This document shows positions 8,140 through 17,468 of a DNA stretch of 52,132 nt, one piece after another. Source of the DNA: an uncultured Candidatus Melainabacteria bacterium (lineage in GTDB: Bacteria; Cyanobacteriota; Vampirovibrionia; Gastranaerophilales; Gastranaerophilaceae); contig CAKVND010000009.1 in the NCBI GenBank assembly GCA_934777245.1, forward strand, positions 1-52,132, given 5' to 3'. Position numbers and translations under genes: made by a program. The stretch's first letter is position 1, and the number at the start of each line of letters is the position of its first letter. A model generated the notes under the pieces. That model was not told where the DNA came from. It saw nothing but the letters and a program-made list of their open reading frames with translations, and did not search any database.

Positions 8140-8618
8140 AATTAATTGACATTATATCCTATATTTTAAAATATTATCCACATAAAAATGAATTATCGAA
8201 TGCACGTTTAACTAAAATGATATATTTGATTGATTGGCGTTCTGCTTTTGATTATGGAGAGACTATTACGAATATAAATTGGTATTTTGATAATTACGGA
8301 CCTTTTGTTCATGATATAGAAGATACAATTAATGATAATTTAGATATAATTCAACCGATATATACAAATACGATATATGGTACTAAAAAGAAATTATTTG
8401 TATTAAAAAATGATAATATATGTATAGACAATGTTTCAGAAAATGTACAGAAAATAATTGATACAATTATTGAAAAAACCAAAGGAATGTATTGGCAACA
8501 ATTCATCAATTTTGTATATTCAACATACCCTATTATTACATCTGAACGATATACATACTTAAATTTATTGCAAAAAGCTATTCAATATAAAGAAGAACTT
8601 TCTGAAGAAGGAGATTAA
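8133..8618 (+). CDS. Panacea-domain (DUF4065, SocA/GepA-like) protein
   Basis: A 161-aa protein matching the Panacea antitoxin domain: LTKMIYLIDWRSAFDYGETI followed by the family-typical INWYFDNYGPFVHDI (about residues 45-60). Known members neutralise unrelated toxins by direct binding or by acting as proteolysis adaptors. Its start lies inside the end of the membrane-GAF gene (7-base overlap), and its stop is immediately followed by the hsdR ATG, so it is translationally coupled on both sides. The GGAG ribosome site of hsdR is within its last codons. I infer an antitoxin for the upstream protein, possibly linked to restriction-enzyme integrity by co-translation with HsdR. Confidence 0.82.
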   Translation: MVELIDIISYILKYYPHKNELSNARLTKMIYLIDWRSAFDYGETITNINWYFDNYGPFVHDIEDTINDNLDIIQPIYTNTIYGTKKKLFVLKNDNICIDNVSENVQKIIDTIIEKTKGMYWQQFINFVYSTYPIITSERYTYLNLLQKAIQYKEELSEEGD

Positions 8619-11600
8619 ATGCAAGGTCTAACAGAAGCTGCTTATGAAAATTCAGTAATAGAATTATTCCGACACATGGGCTACACGCATGTGTATGGTC
8701 CTGATATTGAAAATCGTGATTTTTATTCTCCTTTGTATTTAGATATTTTAGAAGATTCTATTTATCGCATCAATCCCAATGTTCCCAAATCTGCTATTCA
8801 AGAGGCTCTATTCAAAATTAAAAATTTTGATAACGGCGAATTGTTACAACAAAACAAAATTTTTATGGATTATCTACAAAATGGGATAACTGTCAGGTAT
8901 TTAGAAAATAGCGAGCAACGTTCAACTATTGTTTATTTAATCGATTACAAAAATGTTGAAAATAATTCATTTATTGTTGCGAACCAGTGGACTTTTGTTG
9001 AAAACTCTGAAAAAAGACCTGATGTATTGTTGTTTATTAACGGTTTACCGCTCGTTCTTTTTGAACTCAAATCTCCATCACGCAAAGAAACAGATTCTTC
9101 TCAAGCGTATAGACAAATTAAAAACTATATGAAAGAAATTCCTTCTATGTTTATATACAACGCAATTTGCGTTATGTCTGATTTATTGATTTCTAAAGCC
9201 GGAACAATTACATCTGATGAAACTCGTTATATGGAATGGAAAACCAAAGATGGCGTTTATGAAAACAAATTACATGCACAGTTTGATACTTTTATTGAAG
9301 GAATTTTTCAAAAAGAAAGATTTTTAGACATCTTAAAAAACTTTATTTGTTTCAACAATGATGGACCAAATACCTTTAAAATTCTTGCCGGCTATCACCA
9401 ATATTTTGCAGTTAAAAAAGCTATTGAATCAACAAAACGCGCAACACAAACTGACGGAAAAGGTGGTGTATTCTGGCACACACAAGGTAGCGGGAAATCT
9501 TTATCAATGGTATTTTATGCACACCTTTTGCAAGAAGCTTTGAATAGTCCGACAGTTGTGGTTATTACCGATAGAAATGATTTAGACAACCAGTTATATT
9601 CCCAGTTTTCAAGGTGTCAGGAATTTTTGCGACAAACTCCAATTCAAGCACAATCAAGAGAAAACTTAAAAGAACTTCTTGATGGCAGAGAGGCAAACGG
9701 CATTATTTTTACCACAATGCAAAAGTTTGAAGAATCTGCAGAGCCATTATCTACCAGACGAAACATTGTAGTTATGGCAGACGAGGCTCACAGGGGACAA
9801 TACGGGCTAACAGAAAAAATTGATTCTAAAACAGGTAAAATTAAAACAGGTACGGCTCGAGTTATAAGAGATAGTTTGCCAAATGCAACATATATCGGTT
9901 TTACTGGAACTCCAATTTCTTCAAAAGACAAAAACACAAGAGAAGTTTTTGGTGATTATATTGATATCTATGATATGACACAAGCTGTTGAAGACGGTGC
10001 AACTCGTCCTGTTTATTATGAAAGCAGAGTTGTAAAACTTCAACTTGACCCTGCGACACTTGCTCTTATTGATAAAGAATATGACAAAATGGCACAAAAT
10101 GCTGATGAAGAAGTTGTTGAACAAAGCAAACGAGAATTAAGCCAAATGGAAACCGTTTTGGGTGATGATAGCACAATTAATTCTTTGGTTGACGATATTC
10201 TGAACCATTACGAAAACAACAGAGAAAATCTTTTGACAGGTAAAGCAATGATTGTTGCTTATTCTCGACCTATTGCCATGAAAATTTATAATAGAATTCT
10301 TGAACTAAGACCAAGTTGGGGCGAAAAGAACAAAGAAAAAATTGCCGTTGTAATGACATCAAACAACAATGATCCTGAAGAATGGCGTGATATTATTGGG
10401 AACAAAGCGTATAAGGCAGAGCTTGCAAAAAGATTTAAAGATAACAATGATACATTAAAAATTGCTATCGTTGTTGATATGTGGCTAACGGGTTTTGATG
10501 TTCCATCACTTGCTACAATGTATGTTTACAAACCAATGAGCGGACATAATTTGATGCAGGCAATCGCTCGTGTAAATCGAGTATTTAAGGATAAAGAAGG
10601 TGGATTGGTTGTTGATTATGTAGGAATTGCAACAGCTCTAAAACGAGCAATGAATGATTACACTGCAAGAGATAGAAAAGCGTACGGAAATCCTGATATA
10701 TCTCAAATTGCATATCCTAAATTCATTGAAAAATTAGAAGTTTGTCAAGATTTGTTCCATGGCTATGATTTTTCTAAATTTACAACAGGTAGTGATTTAG
10801 ACAGAGCAAAAACTATTAGTGGTGCAGTCAACTTTATTATTGCTCCAAGTATGCAGGATAGAAAAGAATCTTTCCAAAAAGAAGCATTATTATTGCATCA
10901 AGCATTGTCTTTATGTTCTTCAATAGTCGATGAAAAAGACAGAATTTTGGCTGCATTTTTTGAATCTGTAAGAGTGTTATTAAATAGATTATTGAATACA
11001 GGTATTGATAAAAAAATATCACTTCCTGAAATGAACGCAAGAATAAATGAACTATTAAAACAAAGCATAAAAAGTGATGGCGTAATAAATTTATTTTCTG
11101 ATATAAAAGAAGAGTTTTCATTATTTGATACAAAATTTTTAGATGAAATTTCAAAAATGAAAGAAAAAAATCTTGCAGTTGAAATATTAAAGAAACTACT
11201 CGCAGAACAAGTTTCATGTTATAAACGAACGAATTTTGTAAAATCAGAAAAATTTAGTGAACTTATTCAAGCCGTAATGAACAAATATATAAATGGTTTA
11301 ATTACAAATGCTGAAGTTATTGAAGAACTTTTGAAAATTGCAAAACAAATTAAAGAAGGCTCACAACCTATTGGGGATTTGAATGATGAAGAAATCGCAT
11401 TTTATGATGCATTGACTAAACCTCAAGCCGTAAAAGATTTTTATAAAAACGAAGAATTGATAAATATGACAAAAGAACTAACCGATTCTTTAAGACGAAA
11501 CAAAACTATTGACTGGCAAAAGAAAGAATCTGCCAGGGCAAATATGAGAAGAATTATTAAAAGACTTCTAAAGAAATACAATTATCCGCCGGAAGAAGCG

Positions 11601-11666
11601 CAAGACGCGTTACAAACAGTAATGACTCAATGCGAACTTTGGACAGATAATTTAATGATTGTATAA
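8619..11666 (+). CDS. hsdR: Type I restriction enzyme endonuclease/translocase subunit
   Basis: HsdR pumps DNA past the bound enzyme and cleaves it at a distance. The 1015-aa protein has the N-terminal PD-(D/E)xK nuclease (RPDVLLFINGLPLVLFELKS, about residues 133-152), a Walker A TQGSGKS (about 287-293), the DEAHR box (about 388) and later SF2 helicase motifs (FTGTPIS; ARVNRVFKD). A helical C-terminal domain that docks to HsdM/HsdS completes it. Length and domain order are normal and intact, so the restriction system should be functional provided hsdS is. The ribosome site GAAGGAG lies in the preceding Panacea gene. It is the last gene of the island; the next genes converge from the opposite strand. 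Confidence 0.96.
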   Translation: MQGLTEAAYENSVIELFRHMGYTHVYGPDIENRDFYSPLYLDILEDSIYRINPNVPKSAIQEALFKIKNFDNGELLQQNKIFMDYLQNGITVRYLENSEQRSTIVYLIDYKNVENNSFIVANQWTFVENSEKRPDVLLFINGLPLVLFELKSPSRKETDSSQAYRQIKNYMKEIPSMFIYNAICVMSDLLISKAGTITSDETRYMEWKTKDGVYENKLHAQFDTFIEGIFQKERFLDILKNFICFNNDGPNTFKILAGYHQYFAVKKAIESTKRATQTDGKGGVFWHTQGSGKSLSMVFYAHLLQEALNSPTVVVITDRNDLDNQLYSQFSRCQEFLRQTPIQAQSRENLKELLDGREANGIIFTTMQKFEESAEPLSTRRNIVVMADEAHRGQYGLTEKIDSKTGKIKTGTARVIRDSLPNATYIGFTGTPISSKDKNTREVFGDYIDIYDMTQAVEDGATRPVYYESRVVKLQLDPATLALIDKEYDKMAQNADEEVVEQSKRELSQMETVLGDDSTINSLVDDILNHYENNRENLLTGKAMIVAYSRPIAMKIYNRILELRPSWGEKNKEKIAVVMTSNNNDPEEWRDIIGNKAYKAELAKRFKDNNDTLKIAIVVDMWLTGFDVPSLATMYVYKPMSGHNLMQAIARVNRVFKDKEGGLVVDYVGIATALKRAMNDYTARDRKAYGNPDISQIAYPKFIEKLEVCQDLFHGYDFSKFTTGSDLDRAKTISGAVNFIIAPSMQDRKESFQKEALLLHQALSLCSSIVDEKDRILAAFFESVRVLLNRLLNTGIDKKISLPEMNARINELLKQSIKSDGVINLFSDIKEEFSLFDTKFLDEISKMKEKNLAVEILKKLLAEQVSCYKRTNFVKSEKFSELIQAVMNKYINGLITNAEVIEELLKIAKQIKEGSQPIGDLNDEEIAFYDALTKPQAVKDFYKNEELINMTKELTDSLRRNKTIDWQKKESARANMRRIIKRLLKKYNYPPEEAQDALQTVMTQCELWTDNLMIV

Positions 11667-11810
11667 GAAAAAATCTTAATCAAAGATTTAACAAATTTTA
11701 AAATAGATAGCAAAATACTCTACGGATACATTAAAATAAACTAAGTACACGTATTTTAACAAAATTTTCTCGATTGATTACAACTATTTTATTCATTCAG
11801 ATTCGTTTTT

Positions 11811-13199
11811 TTAAACTCTCCCATAACAGTCTTCGTAACGAATAATATCATCTTCTGAAAGATAATCACCCTTTTGTATTTCTATAATTTTCAATTCATC
11901 ATCATATGGATTTTGTAATGAATGTTTGACACCTAGTGGAATATCAATACTATCACCAGCATAAACTTTATACTCTTGCCCATCTTTTAACACTAAAGCA
12001 GTACCTTCAAGCACTACCCAGTGTTCAGAACGATGATTATGAGATTGAATTGATAATTTATGTTTTGGCATAACACAAATTGTTTTAGTTAAATATCCAT
12101 CGCCACTATTCATACAAGTATAATATCCCCAAGGTCTAAAAACCGTTTTATGAAGTTTTATTGTATCAGATTCTTTTGCTTTTAGTTTTTCATATAGTTT
12201 TTTGACATTTTGCGATTCATCAAGTTTACAAGCCATAATTGCATCTTCTGTTTCGACAAGAATAATGTTTTCTAAGCTAGAAACAGCAACAACTTCTTTT
12301 TGTGAATAAATAAACGAATTTCTCACATTATCTACAACTACTTTCCCTGTCAAAACATTACCATTTTCATCTTTTTCTTTAACATTATACAAAGATTGCC
12401 AAGAACCCAAATCATTCCAATCAGATTGCAATTCTACAAGAGCAATTTTATCAGACTTTTCCATAATTGCATAATCAATTGATATTGATGGCATTTTCTC
12501 GTATATTGAATAATCAATTTGAGTTGATTTTGAAAAATCTAACTCTTTCAAAGATTTATAAATATTAGGAGTATAGGTTTTGAACTCATTTAAGAATGTG
12601 GAAATTTTACCCATAAAAATTCCACCATTCCAATAATACTTTCCACTATCCAAATACTTTTGAGCAGTTTCTAAATTAGGTTTTTCTACAAATTTTTCAA
12701 CCATATAACCTACAGATAACGGTTGTTCAGTTTTAATATACCCATAGCCAGTTTCGGGGTAAGTTGGTTTAATCCCAAATGTAACAATATAACCTTGTTC
12801 TGCAAGTTTTTTCCCTTCATTCACTGTTTGAGTAAAAGCTACTATATCTTTTATCAAATGATCAGATGGTACAATTAGAACAATATCTTCACTACAACCC
12901 TGTTGAATAAAATATTGTAAAGTTGAAGCAATTGCAGGTGCAGTATTTTTACCAAACGGTTCCCCAATTACAACATTTAAATTATCAATTTTATTTAACT
13001 GTAATTTAATATTAGAATAATGCTTTATATTTGTAATCGTGACTATATCAGCTGGTTTTGAAAAAACACTCAAACGTTTAAAAGTTTTTTGCAAAAGACT
13101 TTCATCTTTTTCAAATGCTAACAATTGTTTTGGATATTCATCTCTGGATAATGGCCACAATCTACTTCCACTACCACCTGCTAAAATTATTGATTTCAT
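11811..13199 (-). CDS. manC: Mannose-1-phosphate guanylyltransferase / mannose-6-phosphate isomerase
   Basis: Makes GDP-mannose from mannose-1-phosphate and GTP, the entry point to the GDP-sugars used in this cluster. The 462-aa protein has the N-terminal nucleotidyltransferase signature LAGGSGSRLWPLSRDEYPKQ and FVEKP, and a C-terminal cupin (RPWGYYTCMNSGDGY, SIQSHNHRSEHWVVLEG), the arrangement of bifunctional ManC/CpsB/AlgA enzymes. It is the last gene of cluster 1, 9 bases after the preceding glycosyltransferase. No phosphomannomutase (manB) is in the window and it must be supplied elsewhere. Convergent with hsdR across a 144-base gap in which I see only a weak hairpin. Confidence 0.95.
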   Translation of the reverse strand: MKSIILAGGSGSRLWPLSRDEYPKQLLAFEKDESLLQKTFKRLSVFSKPADIVTITNIKHYSNIKLQLNKIDNLNVVIGEPFGKNTAPAIASTLQYFIQQGCSEDIVLIVPSDHLIKDIVAFTQTVNEGKKLAEQGYIVTFGIKPTYPETGYGYIKTEQPLSVGYMVEKFVEKPNLETAQKYLDSGKYYWNGGIFMGKISTFLNEFKTYTPNIYKSLKELDFSKSTQIDYSIYEKMPSISIDYAIMEKSDKIALVELQSDWNDLGSWQSLYNVKEKDENGNVLTGKVVVDNVRNSFIYSQKEVVAVSSLENIILVETEDAIMACKLDESQNVKKLYEKLKAKESDTIKLHKTVFRPWGYYTCMNSGDGYLTKTICVMPKHKLSIQSHNHRSEHWVVLEGTALVLKDGQEYKVYAGDSIDIPLGVKHSLQNPYDDELKIIEIQKGDYLSEDDIIRYEDCYGRV

Positions 13200-13208
13200 T
13201 TATACTCC

Positions 13209-14204
13209 TTAATATAATACATTATAAAATGTTTCTATCCATTCTCTCGCTTTTCCTCTAGTATATAAAACCTTTTGTTGTGTTATTTGTTTCTTCTTTT
13301 TTCTAAAATATTTAGTAATAAATTTCAAAAATAAAAAATATTCTAATTTTCCCGTAATAAATCTAATATATTTTTTTATACATTTTTTAATGCTAAAAGC
13401 ATTAAATACAGAATCCTTAATCTTTTTATTTTTACAAAAAAATTTAATTTTAAGTAATAATAAAATTGAAGGATTCATACTATGTAATTCATTCCACAAT
13501 TCTTCACCTGAAATAAATTTGGAATCAAAATGCATTTGAAGAATATTTTTTATTTCAGAAATATATTGAATAGGATCTGATTGAGAATATCCACCTGGAC
13601 GTAATACTGTAAGTACATCCTTTACTTTACCTCCTTGAACATTTTCTTTTTTTAATAATCTCATGAAAAAATCATAATCACCAACCATAGGGTATTTTTC
13701 ATTTAAATATACTTCTGTGCCTAATATCTCTTTTTTAAATATACAAGCATTAATTAGAAAAGGATGTCTCCAAGCAAAATCTTTATCATTTGATAACCAA
13801 ATTTCTCGATTAAGCCACCAAGTATCTGAATATATATAATCATAATTAAATTGAATAATCTTATCCATTAATTTAGAAATAGAAAATTTATTAGTATAAA
13901 AGTCGTCATCACACATTAAAGTTATATACTCTCCTGTGGCCAAAGAAAAACCATAATTTGTTGCCTCGTTTAAATTTTTATCTTTTTTAGAAACAAATTT
14001 TATTTCTTTTTTTGCATATTTATTTATAATATTTCGTATAAATTCTATGGAGCCGTCATTAGATTCACCATCTACTATTATATGTTCTATATAAGGATAA
14101 TCTTGTTCATGAATACTCCTAAACATCTCATAAAAATAGCTTTTTTGATTTTTACTTACTAAATTATATGTAGCTGTAATTATTGACACTTTTTTATTAC
14201 ACAT
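13209..14204 (-). CDS. Family 2 glycosyltransferase
   Basis: A 331-aa GT-A-fold transferase with the family 2 opening VSIITATYN, the nucleotide-sugar-binding IIVDGESNDGS and the metal-binding LMCDDDF (DDD/DXD motif, about residue 98). It probably adds one sugar to a lipid-linked glycan at the inner membrane face. The donor cannot be read from sequence; in this cluster the GDP-sugar product is a candidate. It overlaps colD by 8 bases upstream. The C-terminal part is basic and Lys-rich, consistent with membrane association. Confidence 0.9.
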   Translation of the reverse strand: MCNKKVSIITATYNLVSKNQKSYFYEMFRSIHEQDYPYIEHIIVDGESNDGSIEFIRNIINKYAKKEIKFVSKKDKNLNEATNYGFSLATGEYITLMCDDDFYTNKFSISKLMDKIIQFNYDYIYSDTWWLNREIWLSNDKDFAWRHPFLINACIFKKEILGTEVYLNEKYPMVGDYDFFMRLLKKENVQGGKVKDVLTVLRPGGYSQSDPIQYISEIKNILQMHFDSKFISGEELWNELHSMNPSILLLLKIKFFCKNKKIKDSVFNAFSIKKCIKKYIRFITGKLEYFLFLKFITKYFRKKKKQITQQKVLYTRGKAREWIETFYNVLY

Positions 14205-15360
14205 GTTGTAACACCTTTTTCAAATAATCTAATTTGTCCTTAATATCAAACTGATGATTTCCTACAAAAAAGCCATTTCTATCAATATAATCTGCATTTA
14301 AAAGATTACCTTGAATTTCATAATCAAACCATTTAACAACTTCTTTCCTTGCAAAATTCCCAGCTACTATTGGACGAGTGTCAATATTAGCTTCTGTTAA
14401 AGCATTTATTACATTTTCTCTTCTTATACCTGATTTTTCGTCTATTAAAAACGAAAATCCGAACCAACTTGAAGATTCAATTTCTTTTTGAATAATAAAT
14501 CTTTCATCATTTTGGAAAAGTTTTTGAAAATATTTTGCATTTTCTCTTCTATGTTTTAAAAATTCAGGTAATTTCTTTAGCTGTTCAATTCCTATTGCAC
14601 CCATCATTTCAATTGGTCTAACATTATAGCCGGGAAGAATGAATCTAAAACTTTCATCAAAAAGATTTTTTGATTTTACACATAATCTATTTTCATCTGG
14701 TAAATGTCTTGTCCAGCCATGAGAACGAATAGAAAGTAAGATATGGTATAACTCTTCATCATCAGTACCAATAAGTCCACCTTCCATTGTAGCCATGTGA
14801 TGAGAAAAGAAAGTTGAATAGGTTCCCATCAAACCTATTGAACCTAATTGTTTTCCTTTATAAATACCTCCCAATGATTCGCAATTATCCTCCAAGAGAT
14901 AAATATTTTTATTTTTTATTAAATTTTTAATTACGTCATAATCATTCGGATTACCCAATAAGTTAACTGCAAAAATTAGTCTTGTTTTGTCTGTAATAGC
15001 TTTTTCTAATTCTTTTAAGTCAAAATTTAAAGTGTATTTATCTACATCTACAAATTTTAATTTAAGACCATATTGACACAAAGGATAATATGTAGTTGCC
15101 CAAGAAACAGCAGGCACAATTACTTCATCTCCGCGTTTAAGAGGGTTCTCACTTTTAAAAAACATTGCCGCAATTGCTAATAAATTGGCACTAGAGCCGG
15201 AATTTACCATAACACAATATTTATTATCAGTAAATCTTGCGAAATCTGTTTCAAATTGCTTAACATCATCACCCATTGTGTAATTATTCTTTTTTATAAC
15301 ATTTTGAATTGCTTCAATTTCTTTTTCATCCCAAGAAGTGCTTGCTAATTCATATCTCAT
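14197..15360 (-). CDS. colD: GDP-4-keto-6-deoxy-D-mannose 3-dehydratase (ColD-type)
   Basis: A PLP-dependent sugar-modifying enzyme of the DegT/DnrJ/EryC1/StrS fold. The Lys that normally holds PLP is replaced by His in the segment TFFSHHMATMEGG, the hallmark of the ColD and E1 3-dehydratases that remove the C3 hydroxyl instead of aminating. Unlike E1 (RfbH in cluster 2) it has no Cys cluster, so it fits ColD, which uses glutamate to recycle the cofactor. With gmd and the fcl/colC-like gene just upstream it gives GDP-4-keto-3,6-dideoxymannose. I chose the ATG at 15360 (AAAGGAG 6 bases before), seven codons inside the longer frame. The start is 2 bases after the upstream stop. Confidence 0.9.
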   Translation of the reverse strand: MRYELASTSWDEKEIEAIQNVIKKNNYTMGDDVKQFETDFARFTDNKYCVMVNSGSSANLLAIAAMFFKSENPLKRGDEVIVPAVSWATTYYPLCQYGLKLKFVDVDKYTLNFDLKELEKAITDKTRLIFAVNLLGNPNDYDVIKNLIKNKNIYLLEDNCESLGGIYKGKQLGSIGLMGTYSTFFSHHMATMEGGLIGTDDEELYHILLSIRSHGWTRHLPDENRLCVKSKNLFDESFRFILPGYNVRPIEMMGAIGIEQLKKLPEFLKHRRENAKYFQKLFQNDERFIIQKEIESSSWFGFSFLIDEKSGIRRENVINALTEANIDTRPIVAGNFARKEVVKWFDYEIQGNLLNADYIDRNGFFVGNHQFDIKDKLDYLKKVLQHV

Positions 15361-15361
15361 T

Positions 15362-16303
15362 TTATTCTCCTTTATATTCATTCAAAAAATAATCGTAAGT
15401 TGCTTTTATACCTTCTTCCAAAGAATATTGGCATTTAAAACCTAATTCTTTTTGTTTTCCTATATTTAATAATTTTTGTTTTATACCAGAAGGCTTTGAT
15501 AAATCATGTTTAAATTCACCTTTATATCCAACGATTTTAGCAACTACATCATAATATTCATTAATTGAATAGTCATATCCCAAACCAATATTGAGAACAG
15601 TAGGAATTTTTTCAAAATTTTGTAAAACATCTACAACTATATGCCCAAAATCTGCAGCATACATAAATTCCCTTCGTGATAGACCATCACCCCAAATATC
15701 AACACAGGAAACATTGTTAACTTTTGCATCATACAATTTTCTAATAATTGCAGGTATCAAATGTGAATTCTTCGGTGAAAATTTATCATGTCGTCCGTAC
15801 AAATTGCATGGTATTAATGTTTTATAATGAAATCCTTCAAATTGATTAGTTATATATTCACACATTCTTAAAATTGCCGTTTTAGCAATAGCATATCCTT
15901 CATTTGTGCGTTCAAACGGTCCTGTTAATATCATATCTTCTTCTAATGGAGTTGAAATATTGCAAGGATATGAACAGGAACTTGAAAGGTTTAGTAAATT
16001 TTTTATTCCGATTTCTTTTGCAGCTCTAACAATATTGATTCCCATAATTGTATTATTTATAAAAAATCCGTATGGATCTTTCATATTCGCTTGAATACCA
16101 CCGACTTGTCCTGCTGTATGTATTATAAAATCTGGTTTTTCTTTACTTATAAAAGCAAAAACCGAATTATAATCCATTAAATCTAACTCACTATGTTTCG
16201 GAGCAACTATTGAACAATTTGAAATATAAGAATTTTCAATAATATTTCTACCGACAAGTCCGCTTCCACCTGTTATATAAATTTTTGTTCCTTTGTGAAA
16301 CAT
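15362..16303 (-). CDS. GDP-L-fucose synthase-family epimerase/reductase (ColC/Fcl-like)
   Basis: A 313-aa short-chain dehydrogenase of the GDP-fucose synthase family: Rossmann ITGGSGLVGRNI, the family phrase VGGIQANMKDPYGFF, a catalytic Ser in LSSSCSYP, and YAIAKTAILRMCE as the YxxxK motif. Fcl epimerises C3/C5 and reduces C4 of GDP-4-keto-6-deoxymannose. Its relative ColC performs the C5 epimerisation and C4 reduction of the 3-deoxy product to give GDP-L-colitose. Next to colD the ColC role is favoured, but GDP-fucose cannot be excluded. The ribosome site AGGAGG lies in the last codons of gmd, and the start abuts the gmd stop. Confidence 0.87.
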   Translation of the reverse strand: MFHKGTKIYITGGSGLVGRNIIENSYISNCSIVAPKHSELDLMDYNSVFAFISKEKPDFIIHTAGQVGGIQANMKDPYGFFINNTIMGINIVRAAKEIGIKNLLNLSSSCSYPCNISTPLEEDMILTGPFERTNEGYAIAKTAILRMCEYITNQFEGFHYKTLIPCNLYGRHDKFSPKNSHLIPAIIRKLYDAKVNNVSCVDIWGDGLSRREFMYAADFGHIVVDVLQNFEKIPTVLNIGLGYDYSINEYYDVVAKIVGYKGEFKHDLSKPSGIKQKLLNIGKQKELGFKCQYSLEEGIKATYDYFLNEYKGE

Positions 16304-17392
16304 TTAAACCTCCTGCGGGATTAGAACTTTATATCCATGTTCTTTCAAAGTTTTTTCTTTTTTCGCTAACTCTAAATCAGATTTTACCATATCTTTGACA
16401 AGCATTCTTAAATCATATTCAGGCTGCCAACCTAACTCTCGCCTTGCCTTTGAACTATCGCCAAGCAATAAATCAACTTCTGCAGGTCTAAAGTACCTAG
16501 GATCAACTTCTATTAACGTTTTTCCGGTAGCAGTATCAATACCTTTTTCATTAATACCCTCACCTATAAATTCAATATCTATACCCAATTCTTCAAATGT
16601 CATTTTGCAAAAATCTCTAATTGAAGTAGTAGTGCCAGTTGCTAATACATAATCTTGAGGCTTATCTTGTTGCATAATTTGCCACATACCTCTTACGTAA
16701 TCTTTAGCATGTCCCCAATCACGTTTTGCATTTAAATTACCCAAATATATTTTATCTTGTAGTCCGAGTTTAATTTTAGACGCAGCCATTGTAATTTTTC
16801 TTGTAACAAAAGTTTCTCCTCTTCTTGGAGATTCGTGGTTAAACAATATACCATTAGCAGCCCAAAGTCCAAATGATTCTCTATAATTTACGCAAATCCA
16901 ATATGCATAAAGTTTGGCAACTGCATAAGGAGAGCGTGGATAAAATGGTGTAGTTTCTTTTTGAATCGGTTCCTGAATTAATCCATACAATTCAGAGGTT
17001 GAAGCTTGATAAAATTTTGTTTTATTTTCAAGATGATTCATTCTAATAGCTTCTAAGAGTCTTAATGTTCCAAGAGCGTCACAATCAGCAGTATACTCCG
17101 GGCAATCCCAAGAAACTTTTACATGAGATTGTGCTGCCAGGTTGTAAATTTCATCCGGCTGAATATCATATACTAGTTTTTCTAGATTTGTTGAATCTGA
17201 TAAATCGCCATAGTGTAAAATAAATTTTGCATCTTTATTATGTACATCTTGAAAAAGATGATCAATTCTTTGTGTATTGAAAGAAGAAGCTCTTCTTTTT
17301 ATACCATGTACTTCATATCCTTTTTCTAAAAGTAATTCCGATAAATAACTTCCATCTTGACCCGTAACACCAGTAATTAATGCTCTTTTCAT
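16304..17392 (-). CDS. gmd: GDP-mannose 4,6-dehydratase
   Basis: Converts GDP-D-mannose to GDP-4-keto-6-deoxy-D-mannose, the common intermediate for fucose, rhamnose, perosamine and colitose. The 362-aa sequence has the NADP-binding [30 protein letters not shown], the catalytic [10 protein letters not shown] (YxxxK) and [17 protein letters not shown], all diagnostic of Gmd. It is followed directly by the ColC/Fcl-like gene, and a 76-base gap separates it from the aldo-keto reductase upstream. The intact motif set makes this the most secure assignment in cluster 1. Confidence 0.96.
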   Translation of the reverse strand: MKRALITGVTGQDGSYLSELLLEKGYEVHGIKRRASSFNTQRIDHLFQDVHNKDAKFILHYGDLSDSTNLEKLVYDIQPDEIYNLAAQSHVKVSWDCPEYTADCDALGTLRLLEAIRMNHLENKTKFYQASTSELYGLIQEPIQKETTPFYPRSPYAVAKLYAYWICVNYRESFGLWAANGILFNHESPRRGETFVTRKITMAASKIKLGLQDKIYLGNLNAKRDWGHAKDYVRGMWQIMQQDKPQDYVLATGTTTSIRDFCKMTFEELGIDIEFIGEGINEKGIDTATGKTLIEVDPRYFRPAEVDLLLGDSSKARRELGWQPEYDLRMLVKDMVKSDLELAKKEKTLKEHGYKVLIPQEV

Positions 17393-17468
17393 TTTTATAC
17401 TCCTATTTCTTTAATTTTATTTTTGTAATTTTGCTTATTTTTATTTTTGTTCACGTATACATTTGTCT

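Noticed and set aside
11671..11689. Hairpin AAATCTT...AAGATTT after hsdR as a terminator.
   Set aside because: A 7-bp A/T stem without a proper T-tract is too weak in this AT-rich DNA to call.
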